Source: Clostridium beijerinckii
GTDB taxonomy: Bacteria > Bacillota > Clostridia > Clostridiales > Clostridiaceae
Assembly: GCF_036699995.1 (NCBI RefSeq)
Contig: NZ_CP144906.1
Location: 2,805,001 to 2,869,000, forward strand
DNA: 64,000 bases
Direction: 5' to 3'
Shown here in pieces: positions 1 to 9,944 of this stretch (its first letter is position 1; the number at the start of each line of letters is the position of its first letter). The translations under genes and the position numbers were made by a program. The notes beneath the pieces are model-generated. The model made no database searches. It was not told the origin of the DNA and saw only the letters and a list, made by a program, of their open reading frames with translations.

Positions 1-1356
1 GTTATTCTTAATCAGCAGCTTACAGAATCATTAGGATTGAAGACAGAAATACTTCATGATAGTGATAGTATAGAAATATTTGCTGGAAATAAAATAGAAG
101 AAGGAAGCTTGCCTATTGCTCAGGCTTATGCAGGACATCAATTTGGTTATTTTAATATGTTGGGTGATGGTAGAGCTATATTACTTGGTGAACAAATTAC
201 GCCAAGTGGTGAAAGATTTGATATTCAGCTAAAGGGATCAGGCAGAACACCATACTCTAGAGGTGGCGATGGAAGAGCCGCACTTGGGCCAATGTTGCGT
301 GAATATATTATTAGTGAAGCAATGCAAGGCCTTGGAATTCCAACAACTCGGAGTCTAGCAGTAGTAACAACTGGAGAGCCTGTAATTAGAGAAAACGTGC
401 TCTCAGGTGCTATTCTAACTCGGGTAGCTTCAAGCCATATTAGAGTTGCTACCTTTCAGTATGCTGCAAAGTGGGGAACTATAGAGGAACTCAAAGCTCT
501 AGCTGATTACACTATTAAACGTCATTTTTCTGATGGTGATAAATTAGAGAATCCTTATATTTTTTTACTTCAAGAAGTTATTAAACGGCAAGCTTCATTG
601 ATATCAAAATGGCAATTAGTCGGTTTTATTCATGGAGTTATGAATACTGACAACATGGCTATTAGTGGAGAAACTATAGATTACGGACCTTGTGCCTTTA
701 TGGATACATATGATCCGGAAACCGTATTTAGTTCTATTGATAGAGAAGGAAGATATTCATATGGAAATCAACCACCTATAGCTGAATGGAATTTAGCTAG
801 GTTTGCTGAAACCTTATTGCCACTAATCCATAATAATCATGAAAAATCAGTAGAAATTGCACAAAATGAACTTTCAAAGTTTGCAGATTTATATCACGAT
901 AATTGGATTAGAGGAATGAGATCAAAACTCGGAATATTCAATAAAGAATCTCAAGATGAAGCACTTATTGAAAATTTGCTAAGTATTATGTATAAATATA
1001 AAGCAGATTATACTAATACATTTAGTTCTTTAACTTTAGATAGATGTTCTGATATGGAGTTATTTAAGACTAAAGAATTTGAGCAATGGCATGAATTATG
1101 GAAGGCAAGATTAGATAGACAGCAGGAATCTAAAGAGTTTTCTAATATGTTAATGAAAAATTCAAATCCTTACGTAATACCACGTAATTATAGAGTTGAG
1201 GAAGCATTGTCGGCTGCTGAAGAAGGCGATTATACAGTTATGAATAAACTATTAAATGTACTATCTAATCCTTACGCATATTCAGATAATCAATCTGAAT
1301 ATGAAAAATTGCCTCCAAAATCTTGTGGCTCGTATCGAACTTATTGCGGAACCTAA
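1..1356 (+). CDS. selO: Protein adenylyltransferase SelO (YdiU/UPF0061), 5' end missing
   Basis: SelO is a pseudokinase-fold enzyme that transfers AMP from ATP to hydroxyl side chains of proteins. The frame is open from base 1, so the start lies upstream; 451 codons are present against about 480-490 in the family. Seen in order: [10 protein letters not shown], the glycine-rich [18 protein letters not shown], then NTDNMA and DYGPCAFMD, which match the catalytic-loop Asn/Asp and metal-binding Asp. The protein ends in TYCGT, a cysteine-containing tail common in Firmicute members. A strong hairpin terminator follows directly, so it is the last gene of its transcript. Family assignment is secure; the protein targets are unknown. 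Confidence 0.93.
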   Translation, partial: VILNQQLTESLGLKTEILHDSDSIEIFAGNKIEEGSLPIAQAYAGHQFGYFNMLGDGRAILLGEQITPSGERFDIQLKGSGRTPYSRGGDGRAALGPMLREYIISEAMQGLGIPTTRSLAVVTTGEPVIRENVLSGAILTRVASSHIRVATFQYAAKWGTIEELKALADYTIKRHFSDGDKLENPYIFLLQEVIKRQASLISKWQLVGFIHGVMNTDNMAISGETIDYGPCAFMDTYDPETVFSSIDREGRYSYGNQPPIAEWNLARFAETLLPLIHNNHEKSVEIAQNELSKFADLYHDNWIRGMRSKLGIFNKESQDEALIENLLSIMYKYKADYTNTFSSLTLDRCSDMELFKTKEFEQWHELWKARLDRQQESKEFSNMLMKNSNPYVIPRNYRVEEALSAAEEGDYTVMNKLLNVLSNPYAYSDNQSEYEKLPPKSCGSYRTYCGT

Positions 1357-1403
1357 GTTTAAATAATAATATTAATAAATTTTTAATAAAATAAAAAATA
1401 CCT

Positions 1404-1436
1404 AAAAAAGGGCGAGACATAATATAGCCCTTTTTT
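1404..1436 (+). terminator. Intrinsic terminator after selO
   Basis: AAAAAAGGGC and GCCCTTTTTT form a perfect 10-bp stem around a 13-base loop, ending in a T run. Confidence 0.85.
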
Positions 1437-1590
1437 AATTTTGTGAAAAATACATAAATCATTGGGATTATGTATTTAGAATAATAAAAAATATTAGAAT
1501 TATTATGTAAAACTAAAACTAATTTTAATAAAAAATCATATAAAAAATTTAAAAAGTAATAAAAAAGACATAAAATTTATACGTTTACAC

Positions 1591-1619
1591 TTAACAACTA
1601 ATGAAATTTATGGTATAAT
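1591..1619 (+). promoter_or_regulatory. Sigma-A-type promoter for the 3D-domain gene
   Basis: TTAACA (1591-1596), a 17-base spacer and a perfect TATAAT (1614-1619) lie about 37 bases before the start codon of the next gene. Confidence 0.6.
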
Positions 1620-1656
1620 AAAAAACGTATTCTGGAAATTGAAAAGGAGAGATTTG

Positions 1657-2079
1657 ATGTCAAAAAGTTATCAATGGATAAAAGTTGCAAAAAAATCAAT
1701 CGTTTTTTTTGTAGCTTTGAGTATTTATTTAGGTATTGGAACTGCTTTTTCAGCTAATTTAGCTAAAGCAGCTGCAACACAAAATAAAGATATAATCTGC
1801 TCAACAACAGCGTACACAGCGGAGTCAGGAAGTGTGACAGCAAGTGGAAAAATAGTAAAGAGAAATGCAAGTGGGATAAGTACAGTAGCGGTGGATCCAA
1901 GCGTAATTCCTTTTGGAACATATTTATATATAGAAGGTTATGGATATGCAATAGCTGCAGACAGTGGAAGTGCGATAAAAGGCAATTCTATTGATGTTTA
2001 TTTTGATAGCGATAGTGAATGTGATAATTGGGGTAGGAGAACTGTTAAGGTTACGGTATTTGGAAAATCTGATAATTAA
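1657..2079 (+). CDS. Secreted 3D-domain protein
   Basis: A 140-aa exported protein with an N-terminal basic and hydrophobic signal segment (about residues 10-35) followed by a compact double-psi beta-barrel 3D domain of the kind found in cell-wall hydrolases such as the C-termini of Rpf and YocH proteins. The three signature Asp stretches are visible as VAVDPSVIPFG, AADSG and IDVYF. There is no other catalytic domain, so it is a stand-alone 3D protein. I start it at the ATG at 1657 because AAAGGAGA sits 6 bases upstream; a TTG 18 bases earlier overlaps that site. A second 3D protein is at 21179. A role in peptidoglycan remodelling is inferred from the family. Confidence 0.85.
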   Translation: MSKSYQWIKVAKKSIVFFVALSIYLGIGTAFSANLAKAAATQNKDIICSTTAYTAESGSVTASGKIVKRNASGISTVAVDPSVIPFGTYLYIEGYGYAIAADSGSAIKGNSIDVYFDSDSECDNWGRRTVKVTVFGKSDN

Positions 2080-2252
2080 AGAAAAATGAAAATGTTTAAC
2101 TAATCTAATATAAGTGATAAAATGATCTATAAAAATAATTCTAATAATTAAATCCAGAAAGCAATTTATTCAGATTGACTTAGACAAGCTTATTTAGAGA
2201 TCAGTTATACTTAAGTTTATAAAGTGAATATTCAATTGTTATAATATCTAAA

Positions 2253-2287
2253 AGAAGTGTTTCTAAAATATAGGGACACTTTTTTTA
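2253..2287 (+). terminator. Hairpin terminator
   Basis: AAGTGT (2255-2260) pairs with ACACTT; a run of T follows. It separates the 3D gene from the ABC operon. Confidence 0.6.
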
Positions 2288-2441
2288 TTTGAAAAAGAGG
2301 AAAATTGATGTAGTGTTATTGACAAAATATCAATAATATCTTAATTTATTTAAAATTATATCAATAAAAGTTTTTATTTAAAGATAAAAACAAAAAATAA
2401 CGTGCTATATATTAACTAATTAATAATATAAAGGAATAAGA

Positions 2442-2481
2442 TTGACAAACTAGGGAATAGTTGTTAGTATAAAAGTATTCC
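2442..2481 (+). promoter_or_regulatory. Promoter and inverted-repeat operator of the cyst(e)ine-type ABC operon
   Basis: TTGACA (2442-2447), a 17-base spacer and TAGTAT (2465-2470) form a clear promoter. GGAATA (2454-2459) and TATTCC (2476-2481) are an inverted repeat straddling the -10 box, with a further GGAATA just upstream at 2433. That layout suits a repressor. CymR, the sulfur-metabolism repressor, recognises GGAAT-type repeats in Firmicutes, so it is the leading guess but not proven. Confidence 0.55.
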
Positions 2482-2526
2482 TACAAGAATTGTATGAATT
2501 AAAAAAATTAAAAAGGTGATAAATAA

Positions 2527-3192
2527 ATGAATATTGACTGGAATTTCGTAGTGACTAATTTGCCTTTGTATGAGAAAGCTGCATGGCTTACATTAAAGTT
2601 AGCTATTGTAGGAATACTTTTATCATTGGTAATAGGATTACTATGCGGAATAATATTATACTTTAAAGTAAGAGTTTTGGATAAAATTGTACAAGCTTAT
2701 ATTGAGCTTTCGAGAAATACTCCACTACTTGTACAGATATTTTTTCTGTATTTTGGTTTGCCTAAATTAGGATTTAAAATGGGAGAAGCTACTTGTGCTA
2801 TAATTGGTTTAGCATTTCTTGGCGGTAGCTATATGGCTGAAGCTTTTAGAAGCGGAGTTGAGGCTGTAAGTAAGACACAAATTGAATCTGGCATAAGCAT
2901 TGGTCTTTCAAAGGGCCAACTTATTAGATATGTCATAATTCCACAAGCTTTTTCAGTAAGTATGCCTTCAATAAGTGCAAATTGCATATTTTTATTGAAA
3001 GAAACTTCTGTACTTGGAGCTATATCAATAATGGATCTCACAAATTTAACAAAAGATTTGATAGGAATGTACTATAGAACTTTTGAATCATTATCATTGC
3101 TAGTTTTGATTTATCTTATCATGATTCTACCTTTATCATTTCTAATGTCTTGGATAGAAAGGAAGGTTCGATATGCAGAATTCGGCAATTAG
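2527..3192 (+). CDS. Polar amino-acid ABC transporter permease 1 (HisM family)
   Basis: A 221-aa inner-membrane permease of the polar amino-acid (His/Glu/Cys) uptake family, with about five membrane helices. The EAA loop that docks the ATPase is visible as QIESGISIGLSKGQLIRYVI followed by PQAF. The N-terminal half carries the family signature ELSRNTPLLVQIFFLYF. First gene of a four-gene operon; it overlaps the next permease by 20 bases, indicating translational coupling. The substrate is inferred from the binding protein as cysteine or cystine. Confidence 0.9.
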   Translation: MNIDWNFVVTNLPLYEKAAWLTLKLAIVGILLSLVIGLLCGIILYFKVRVLDKIVQAYIELSRNTPLLVQIFFLYFGLPKLGFKMGEATCAIIGLAFLGGSYMAEAFRSGVEAVSKTQIESGISIGLSKGQLIRYVIIPQAFSVSMPSISANCIFLLKETSVLGAISIMDLTNLTKDLIGMYYRTFESLSLLVLIYLIMILPLSFLMSWIERKVRYAEFGN

Positions 3193-3850
3193 TGTTATTT
3201 TTCAAGAAAACAATATTAAGCGTTTATTTGAAGGCCTGTTCGTAACAGCAGAAATTGCTTTTATATCTATTATTATAGGATCTATACTAGGAATACTTAT
3301 AGGTTTGAGTAGGACTACAAAATCGAAGGCGATACTTTTTATTAACAGAGTTTACCTAGAAGCTTTTAGAATAATACCAACGTTGGTTTGGTTATTTGTA
3401 TTCTACTTTGGAGTTACTACAGCATTAAATATAAACCTTAGTGGAGAAGTTGTTTCTGTTATTGTATTCAGTCTTTGGGGCGCAGCAGAAATGGGAGATA
3501 TAGTAAGAGGATCTCTTCAATCATTACCAAAACACCAGATTGAATCGGGTAAGGCTTTAGGTTTAAATTATTATCAAATATATAGATATGTACTTATGCC
3601 TCAAGCTATAAGAAGAATGATACCTGGAACCATCAATTTAGCAACTAGAATGATTAAAACTACTTCGCTTGTAGTTTTAATAGGTGTTATAGATGTTGTT
3701 AAGATGGGGCAGCAAATTATTGAAAGTTCAAGATTTCAATTTCCTACTGCTTCTTTCTGGATTTATGGTTTTATATTCTTCTTGTACTTTATAATATGTT
3801 ATCCACTATCAAAAATATCGAAAAGACTAGAATCAAAGTGGAATAATTAG
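3173..3850 (+). CDS. Polar amino-acid ABC transporter permease 2 (HisM family)
   Basis: A 225-aa membrane permease, paralogous to the upstream gene, probably forming the heterodimeric channel with it. The EAA loop reads [20 protein letters not shown] then MPQA. Its start lies inside the end of the first permease, with GGAAGG as ribosome site 8 bases before ATG. The stop is 11 bases before the ATPase gene. Family secure; substrate inferred. Confidence 0.9.
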   Translation: MQNSAISVIFQENNIKRLFEGLFVTAEIAFISIIIGSILGILIGLSRTTKSKAILFINRVYLEAFRIIPTLVWLFVFYFGVTTALNINLSGEVVSVIVFSLWGAAEMGDIVRGSLQSLPKHQIESGKALGLNYYQIYRYVLMPQAIRRMIPGTINLATRMIKTTSLVVLIGVIDVVKMGQQIIESSRFQFPTASFWIYGFIFFLYFIICYPLSKISKRLESKWNN

Positions 3851-3861
3851 GAGGAACATAC

Positions 3862-4611
3862 ATGGATAAGAATAATAATCCTGTCTTGCTTGAAATACAG
3901 GATGTTCACAAAAAATACGATGAAAAAGAAATATTAAAAGGTATTGACTTAAGTCTCCACAAAGGAGAAGTACTAGTTATCTTAGGACCTTCAGGCTGTG
4001 GAAAAAGTACTTTTTTGAGATGTCTCAATGGACTAGAAAAAATTCAAGGTGGAGATATTAAATTTAAGGAACAAAGTTTTACAGATAAAAATGCCGATTG
4101 GCAAAAGATTCACGAGAAAATAGGAATGGTTTTTCAAAACTATGAATTATTTCCTCATATGACAGTTATTGAAAACATACTTTTAGGTCCTTTAAAGGTT
4201 CAGAAAAGAGAGAAATCTGAGGCACTTGCTCAAGCAGAACAACTTTTAAATAAGGTTGGATTACTTGACAGGAAAGATTCATATCCACGTCAACTTTCAG
4301 GGGGCCAAAAGCAAAGAATAGCTATAGTTAGGGCATTATGTATGAATCCAGAAATAATACTTTTTGATGAAGTAACAGCATCTCTTGACCCAGAAATGGT
4401 AAGGGAAGTACTAGATGTTATATTAGGCTTAGCTAAGCAAGGTATGACTATGGTAATTGTTACACACGAAATGGGATTTGCCCAATCAGTGGCAGATAGA
4501 ATAATCTTTATGGATGAGGGCAAAATATGTGAAGAGTCGGGACCAAAAGAATTCTTTACAAATCCAAAGACAGAACGTGCTAAGCACTTTCTAAATATAT
4601 TTCAATTTTAA
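3862..4611 (+). CDS. Amino-acid ABC transporter ATP-binding protein
   Basis: A 249-aa cytoplasmic ATPase that powers the importer. Walker A is GPSGCGKST, the Q-loop VFQNYELF, the signature LSGGQKQR, Walker [13 protein letters not shown] and the H-switch VTHEM, all intact. Length is normal for the GlnQ/HisP class. A GGAGG ribosome site precedes the ATG. It lies between the permeases and the binding protein. Confidence 0.93.
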   Translation: MDKNNNPVLLEIQDVHKKYDEKEILKGIDLSLHKGEVLVILGPSGCGKSTFLRCLNGLEKIQGGDIKFKEQSFTDKNADWQKIHEKIGMVFQNYELFPHMTVIENILLGPLKVQKREKSEALAQAEQLLNKVGLLDRKDSYPRQLSGGQKQRIAIVRALCMNPEIILFDEVTASLDPEMVREVLDVILGLAKQGMTMVIVTHEMGFAQSVADRIIFMDEGKICEESGPKEFFTNPKTERAKHFLNIFQF

Positions 4612-4635
4612 TTATTAATAGGGGGATGACAAAAT

Positions 4636-5508
4636 ATGAAAAGCATAAAAAAAATAGTAGCAGCTTTACTTTTAAGTACTGTAGTAGTTGGAAGTTTTGT
4701 TGGCTGTGGTAATTCAGCACAAACTAATAAAGGTGATTCTAATAAAGCAGCGTCTAGCTCTTTAGAAGACATAAAAAAACGTGGAACTATAAAGATTGGT
4801 GTATTTAGCGATAAAGCTCCATTTGGATATGTTGACTCAGAAGGAAAAAACCAAGGATTTGATGTATATGTTGCAAAGAGATTTGCTAAAGATTTACTTG
4901 GAGATGAGTCAAAAGTTGAATTTGTTTTAGTTGACGCAGCAAGTAGAGTTTCTTATTTAGAATCTAAAAAAGTTGATATAATTATGGCTAACTTTACTGT
5001 CACTGATGAAAGAAAAGAAAAAGTTGATTTTGCAAATCCTTATATGAAAGTATCACTTGGCGTAGTTTCACCAGATGGCGCTAAAATTACTTCAGAAGAT
5101 CAACTTAAAGGCAAGAAGGTTATTGTAGCTAAGGGAACAACTGCTGAAACTTATATGACTAAAAACCATCCAGACGTTGAACTTGTAAAATATGAACAGT
5201 ATTCAGAAATATTCCAAGCATTAAAAGATAAACGTGGTGATGCTATTTTAAGTGATAACACAGAAGTTATTGCATGGGCTAAAGATAATCCTGGATTCTC
5301 TGTTGGTATACCATCACTTGGAAGTACAGATACCATTGCTCCAGCTGTTACTAAAGGTAATACAGAACTTAGAGATTGGATTAACACTGAACTTGAAAGC
5401 TTAGGCAAAGAGAACTTTGTTCACAAAGCTTATGATGAAACATTAAAATCAGTATATGGTGCTGAATTTGAAGATAGCCTTGTAGTTGAAGGTGGAAAAA
5501 TACAATAA
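4636..5508 (+). CDS. Lipoprotein substrate-binding protein, CjaA-like (cysteine type)
   Basis: A 290-aa extracytoplasmic binding protein of family 3. It has a lipoprotein signal with lipid-anchored Cys24 (FVGCGN) and then the binding core beginning at DIKKRGTIKIGVF. Segments DKAPFGYVDSEGKNQGFDV, MANFTVTDERKEKVDF, APAVTKGN and the terminal VVEGGKI strongly resemble the cysteine-binding CjaA protein of Campylobacter jejuni. I therefore predict cysteine or cystine rather than glutamine or arginine. Last gene of the operon; a terminator follows at once. Confidence 0.88.
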   Translation: MKSIKKIVAALLLSTVVVGSFVGCGNSAQTNKGDSNKAASSSLEDIKKRGTIKIGVFSDKAPFGYVDSEGKNQGFDVYVAKRFAKDLLGDESKVEFVLVDAASRVSYLESKKVDIIMANFTVTDERKEKVDFANPYMKVSLGVVSPDGAKITSEDQLKGKKVIVAKGTTAETYMTKNHPDVELVKYEQYSEIFQALKDKRGDAILSDNTEVIAWAKDNPGFSVGIPSLGSTDTIAPAVTKGNTELRDWINTELESLGKENFVHKAYDETLKSVYGAEFEDSLVVEGGKIQ

Positions 5509-5516
5509 GATTTTTT

Positions 5517-5557
5517 AAAGGATGAGGATACAATGTAATCTTCATCCTTTATTTTTA
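5517..5557 (+). terminator. Terminator of the ABC importer operon
   Basis: AAAGGATGA near 5517 pairs with TTCATCCTTT (5541-5550) and is followed by ATTTTTAT. Confidence 0.8.
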
Positions 5558-5951
5558 TGCACTCGAATTATACACTGCAATCAATATTTAAGAAGTATTA
5601 TGCTCAGCTAGTATTTTAAATCGCTTAATTAAAGTTTTATAAGAAAGTTATGTTTTATAAAGAAAATAAAAAAGAAGATATATTCGCCTACGATTTTATT
5701 CTCGTTTTGAGAATCGGAATGTATGAGTACGAAGTTTGTATTCATGGGCATTAAATCGATTAATAGCGATATTTTTTTTGTAGTCAAATGTGTAAGATTA
5801 TGCTAATATTTAAATATGAATACCTATTTGGGAAAGTTTTTTCTTTTAAGTCTAGTTAATAAAAATCCAAATAGATTTTAGTATGTGTTTGCTTTCTTTA
5901 AAAGTTGTGTTGTAAGCAAACTATATTTAATTATTTCATTCGGAGGTGTAT
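5558..5951. other. Intergenic region with a folded element before the HD-GYP gene
   Basis: No ORF of note. The stretch 5681-5780 is richer in GC and contains a perfect hairpin (ATTCTC at 5698-5703 with GAGAAT at 5709-5714, extendable through CGAT/ATCG), a second imperfect hairpin near 5721-5745, and a short ATCG...CGAT stem followed by eight T around 5770-5779. It could be a small RNA or a leader with an attenuator; no known riboswitch class fits. Confidence 0.4.
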
Positions 5952-7022
5952 ATGAGAGTTGTTAGTGTTTCCAGCCTAAAGGGAGATGAAATACTAGGAA
6001 AACAGATTTTTGATGAATCTGGTAGAATTTTACTTAGCGTTGGAGTGAGGCTGAAACCTTATTATATCGAAAAAATTAAGGAACTTGGTATTTATTCGGT
6101 ATATATTGATGATGATATATCAAAAAATCTCGACATTGAAGAAAGTATTTCTGATAAGACACGGCAAATGAGTAAACATGCAGTAAAAAAAATGATAGAT
6201 GGATATTGCCGTGAAGGAAAAACTGATAATAACAGCGTTATGAATTCTGTCAACTCAGTTATTGAAGATATACTATCAAATAAAGATGTTTTAATAAATG
6301 TTGCAGAAATAAGTGCTAGTGATAATAATATATATTCTCATTCCGTAAATGTATGCGTATTAGCTACAATTATAGGAACTCATATGGGATACAGCATGTC
6401 AAAATTAAAAGATATAGCTGCAGGTGCACTTTTGCATGATATTGGCAAAATAAGAATTATGAACGATAAAAAAATTTCGTCTGGATTTAAAGATAAAAAT
6501 GAATTCAATAGATATATGGAATTAATGCATCCTAAGATTGGGTATGATTTTCTAGGGGATCAGCATGTTTGGAATGCATATGTTAAAGTGGCTGTTTTAA
6601 TGCATCATGAAAGAAATGATGGAAGTGGATATCCTTTGCAGTTAAAAGGAGATGAAATAAATCAATTGGCAAAAATTGTATCTATTTGTGATACGTTTGA
6701 TAATATGATATCCGGCCGAGAAGAAAATGAACGGAAAACTGTGTATGAAGCAATTGAATATCTAATAGGTATGAGTAATATTTATTTTGATGAAGAGATA
6801 GTGAAAAAATTTACTATGAATATAGCAGCTTTTCCTACAGGAAGTGGTGTTATTCTAAATTCAAATGAAAAGGGGTTAGTTGTAAAACAAAACAACTCAA
6901 TGCCAATGCGCCCTGTAGTAAAGGTGTTGTATGATGAAACGGGAAGTTTACTATCTGAACCTTATGAAGTCGATCTACTGAAAGAATTAACACTTTTTAT
7001 TACAAAGACTAGTGAAATTTAA
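5952..7022 (+). CDS. HD-GYP domain cyclic-di-GMP phosphodiesterase
   Basis: A 356-aa cytoplasmic protein. Residues about 1-60 form the N-terminal domain common to clostridial HD-GYP proteins (LSVGVRLKPYYIEKIKELG). The catalytic domain follows from about 125: HSVNVC, H162-D163 in LLHDIGK, MHPKIG, the MHHERNDGSGYP segment with GYP at 226-228, and SICDTFD. All metal ligands of the family appear present, so hydrolysis of c-di-GMP to pGpG or GMP is expected. ATG at 5952 is preferred because GGAGGTG lies just upstream. It is 15 bases before the hybrid kinase and probably co-transcribed with it. Confidence 0.88.
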   Translation: MRVVSVSSLKGDEILGKQIFDESGRILLSVGVRLKPYYIEKIKELGIYSVYIDDDISKNLDIEESISDKTRQMSKHAVKKMIDGYCREGKTDNNSVMNSVNSVIEDILSNKDVLINVAEISASDNNIYSHSVNVCVLATIIGTHMGYSMSKLKDIAAGALLHDIGKIRIMNDKKISSGFKDKNEFNRYMELMHPKIGYDFLGDQHVWNAYVKVAVLMHHERNDGSGYPLQLKGDEINQLAKIVSICDTFDNMISGREENERKTVYEAIEYLIGMSNIYFDEEIVKKFTMNIAAFPTGSGVILNSNEKGLVVKQNNSMPMRPVVKVLYDETGSLLSEPYEVDLLKELTLFITKTSEI

Positions 7023-7037
7023 TTTTAGGAGGATAAC

Positions 7038-9893
7038 ATGAAGAATCAAAACAATGATGAAATAAATATTTATTCTAATGATTTCCTAAAATTAATGAAT
7101 AGTATTCATGTGAGATTTTTAGAGGTGAATTCTATAAATTATAATGAGTTATTAAGAAAATCATTAGAGGAAATTGGAGAATTTTTTGATTTAGATAGAA
7201 TATATATATATCATTTTTCTAAAGACCCAACTTTTATGAAAATAGAATGTCAATGGAATAAAAAGTTAATAAAACCAAAAAGGGAAATTATAGAGGATGA
7301 AGTAGTTTACGCTTTTCCTTGGTTAATTCGTCAAATTAAAAGTAAGGATTTTATTGCTTTAAATAATATAACTGAATTTCCGGTTGATGCAACATTTGAA
7401 TTAGAAGCTTTTAATATAGAGGGAATAAAATCGTCTCTTATAATTCCATTAAAAGATAAAAACAAATTAATAGGTTTTATAGGATTTGAAACCTTATCGA
7501 AATCGATAATATGGCAATCGGAACAGGTAAAAATATTAAATAATATTTCAAAGTTTTTAGAATTCATAAAAGCTAGGATTACAAAATTAAAAGAATACGA
7601 ATCACTTCTTAATGGCCAGACTATTTTACTTGATAATGCTGCCTCACAGATTTGGGCACTAAGCAATGTTACTTCATATGCTACTGTTAATGAGGCTCAT
7701 GCAGAATTTTTTGGAAAGAAAAAAAGCGATTTAGAATATAAAGACCTATATGACATATTTGATATTAATACTGCAAATAAGTTATCTGAAAATAATTGGG
7801 AATTATTTAGGAATGATGAACCAGCAGAGAAAGAGCTTAAAATTAAGAATTGGAAAGGCGAGGACAGGCTTCTTCAAGTTAAAAGTAAACCTATTAAAGA
7901 TGACTATGGTAACATTAAATATCTTGTTTGCACAGCACAGGATATTACGGAACAAAGAATTGCAGAGGCTGAATTATATAAGGCAAAAGTAGAGGCTGAA
8001 TCGGCAAATATAGCAAAGAGTCAGTTTCTTGCAAATATGTCACATGAAATTAGAACTCCAATGAATGGAATATTTGGATTTTTAGAATTATTAGAATCGT
8101 CAAATCTCTCCTTGGAACAAAAAGAATTTGTACGCGAAGCAAAATCTGCTTCAGATATTTTATTAAATATTATTAATGATATATTGGATTTTTCAAAGAT
8201 TGAGGCTAAAAAATTAGTACTAGAAAACATAAGCTTTAATTTAAGAACTATTATAGAAGATGCTGTTTCACTTTTTGTTCCCAAAACTTTGGAAAAAGGA
8301 ATTCAGCTTTATACAATAATTGATCCAACTATTCCAGATGAGGTTATAGGTGATCCGTCAAGACTTAAGCAAATATTAAATAATCTTTTGAGTAATGGTG
8401 TTAAATTTACCGATGCTGGTGAAATTGCAATTAAGGTTGATTATTTTGAGGAAGAAAATGATATCGCACTTCTTACATTTGAAGTGAGGGATACTGGAAT
8501 TGGAATTAGTGGAAATGATGTACAAAAACTTTTTAAATCTTTTAACCAAGCAGATGCATCTACAACAAGAAAATATGGAGGAACTGGACTTGGACTTTCT
8601 ATATGCCGAGAATTGGTTAATATGATGGATGGTGAAATAACTGTTGATAGTGTATTGGATAAAGGATCTACTTTTAGATTTTGTGTAAGATTAAAAATAT
8701 CTAAAAGGGCTTCTGAACATATCTCTATTTTCGAAAATGTTAATGACGTAAATATTTTGATTGTTGACAATGATGAAAATAGTAGAAAGATTACAAGTTC
8801 TTACCTCAGAGGAACTGGATTACATATAATTGAGGTTGATGGTGCTGGTGAAGCAATTTCAACAATTATTTCTAATAATGATACAAAAAATAAAATAAGC
8901 ATTGTAATTATTGATTGCGAGATAACAGGAATGAATTGTTATGAACTTGCACGAACGTTAAAAAATATACCCATAGCGAAAAATATAAAGTTAATTCTGT
9001 TAATGTCGAGGTATAAAGGAGACTTTAAGGCAGCAATGGAATATGGATTTTCGTCTTATTTGACCAAGCCACTAAAAAGAGATGATTTACTTAGCTGTAT
9101 TGCTGTAAATTTAGGCTTGAAAAAAGAAGATGAAGAACATCATGAAGACTCAAATAAAAATGTAGTTAAAAACATTTATAACTTATCAGAAATTAGGATT
9201 TTATTGGCGGAAGATAATGAAGTTAACAGAAAAATTTTTATAAGCATGCTTAAATCTCGTGGTATTACTTGTGATGTAGCATTAGATGGTAAAGAAGCAT
9301 TAAGAAAAGTATCGGAAGAAGATTATGATATTGTATTCATGGATTGTCAAATGCCAATAATGGATGGATATGAAGCTACTGCTGAAATAAGAAAGATTGA
9401 AAAAAATAGAAAACATACAAAAATTGTTGCAGTAACTGCTAATGCAATGGAAGGTGATTCGGAAAAATGCATTAAATCTGGAATGGATAGTTATATTACT
9501 AAACCTATTAATTTTGATATTGTATTTAAAATAATTGAGGAAAGCATTATAAATAAAAAGCATAATAGTATAGATTATTCTAGAATAATAGATAACTATG
9601 TTAATCAGTTTTCTAGAGATACAGGTCTTGATATAGAAGATGCATTAGAAATATTTGAAGACTACATAAGGTGTTTACCTGATTTGTTAGATGGAATTAA
9701 TAATGCCATTAATACTAACGACTTAAAGAAGCTAGCAAAGTTTTCTCATGAATTAAAAGGTTCATCTGGAACACTAGGGATAAATTCTGTTCACGAATTA
9801 GCTACAATGCTTGACAAAAAAGCTTTAGAAGAAAATTTAGATGAATGTAATAAGATTTTTGGACAAATAAAAGATTTGTTTTATAAAATATAA
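7038..9893 (+). CDS. Hybrid sensor histidine kinase, GAF-PAS-HisKA-HATPase-REC-REC-Hpt
   Basis: A 951-aa soluble phosphorelay protein with no membrane segment. A GAF domain occupies about 25-190 and a PAS domain about 190-310. The phospho-accepting His336 lies in NMSHEIRTPMNG. The ATPase has the DTGIGI and KYGGTGLGLSI boxes. Two receivers follow, with phosphoacceptors D626 (IIDCEITGM, lacking the usual tandem acidic start, DNDEN instead) and D769 (FMDCQMPIMDG). A C-terminal Hpt domain has His904 in SHELKGSSGTLG. A complete internal His-Asp-His-Asp relay is thus encoded, and the stand-alone receiver just downstream is the likely terminal acceptor. GGAGG precedes the ATG. Confidence 0.92.
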   Translation: MKNQNNDEINIYSNDFLKLMNSIHVRFLEVNSINYNELLRKSLEEIGEFFDLDRIYIYHFSKDPTFMKIECQWNKKLIKPKREIIEDEVVYAFPWLIRQIKSKDFIALNNITEFPVDATFELEAFNIEGIKSSLIIPLKDKNKLIGFIGFETLSKSIIWQSEQVKILNNISKFLEFIKARITKLKEYESLLNGQTILLDNAASQIWALSNVTSYATVNEAHAEFFGKKKSDLEYKDLYDIFDINTANKLSENNWELFRNDEPAEKELKIKNWKGEDRLLQVKSKPIKDDYGNIKYLVCTAQDITEQRIAEAELYKAKVEAESANIAKSQFLANMSHEIRTPMNGIFGFLELLESSNLSLEQKEFVREAKSASDILLNIINDILDFSKIEAKKLVLENISFNLRTIIEDAVSLFVPKTLEKGIQLYTIIDPTIPDEVIGDPSRLKQILNNLLSNGVKFTDAGEIAIKVDYFEEENDIALLTFEVRDTGIGISGNDVQKLFKSFNQADASTTRKYGGTGLGLSICRELVNMMDGEITVDSVLDKGSTFRFCVRLKISKRASEHISIFENVNDVNILIVDNDENSRKITSSYLRGTGLHIIEVDGAGEAISTIISNNDTKNKISIVIIDCEITGMNCYELARTLKNIPIAKNIKLILLMSRYKGDFKAAMEYGFSSYLTKPLKRDDLLSCIAVNLGLKKEDEEHHEDSNKNVVKNIYNLSEIRILLAEDNEVNRKIFISMLKSRGITCDVALDGKEALRKVSEEDYDIVFMDCQMPIMDGYEATAEIRKIEKNRKHTKIVAVTANAMEGDSEKCIKSGMDSYITKPINFDIVFKIIEESIINKKHNSIDYSRIIDNYVNQFSRDTGLDIEDALEIFEDYIRCLPDLLDGINNAINTNDLKKLAKFSHELKGSSGTLGINSVHELATMLDKKALEENLDECNKIFGQIKDLFYKI

Positions 9894-9944
9894 TTTAATA
9901 ATAGCAGTCAAATTCTGAAAATTACAGATGAAGGAGTTTTTAAT

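Larger units (their letters stand above)
2080..2526. other. Intergenic region, AT-rich, with one terminator and one promoter
   Basis: No gene seen. It holds a hairpin terminator at 2253-2287 (AAGTGT paired with ACACTT, then seven T) and the promoter/operator of the ABC importer at 2442-2481. Confidence 0.6.
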
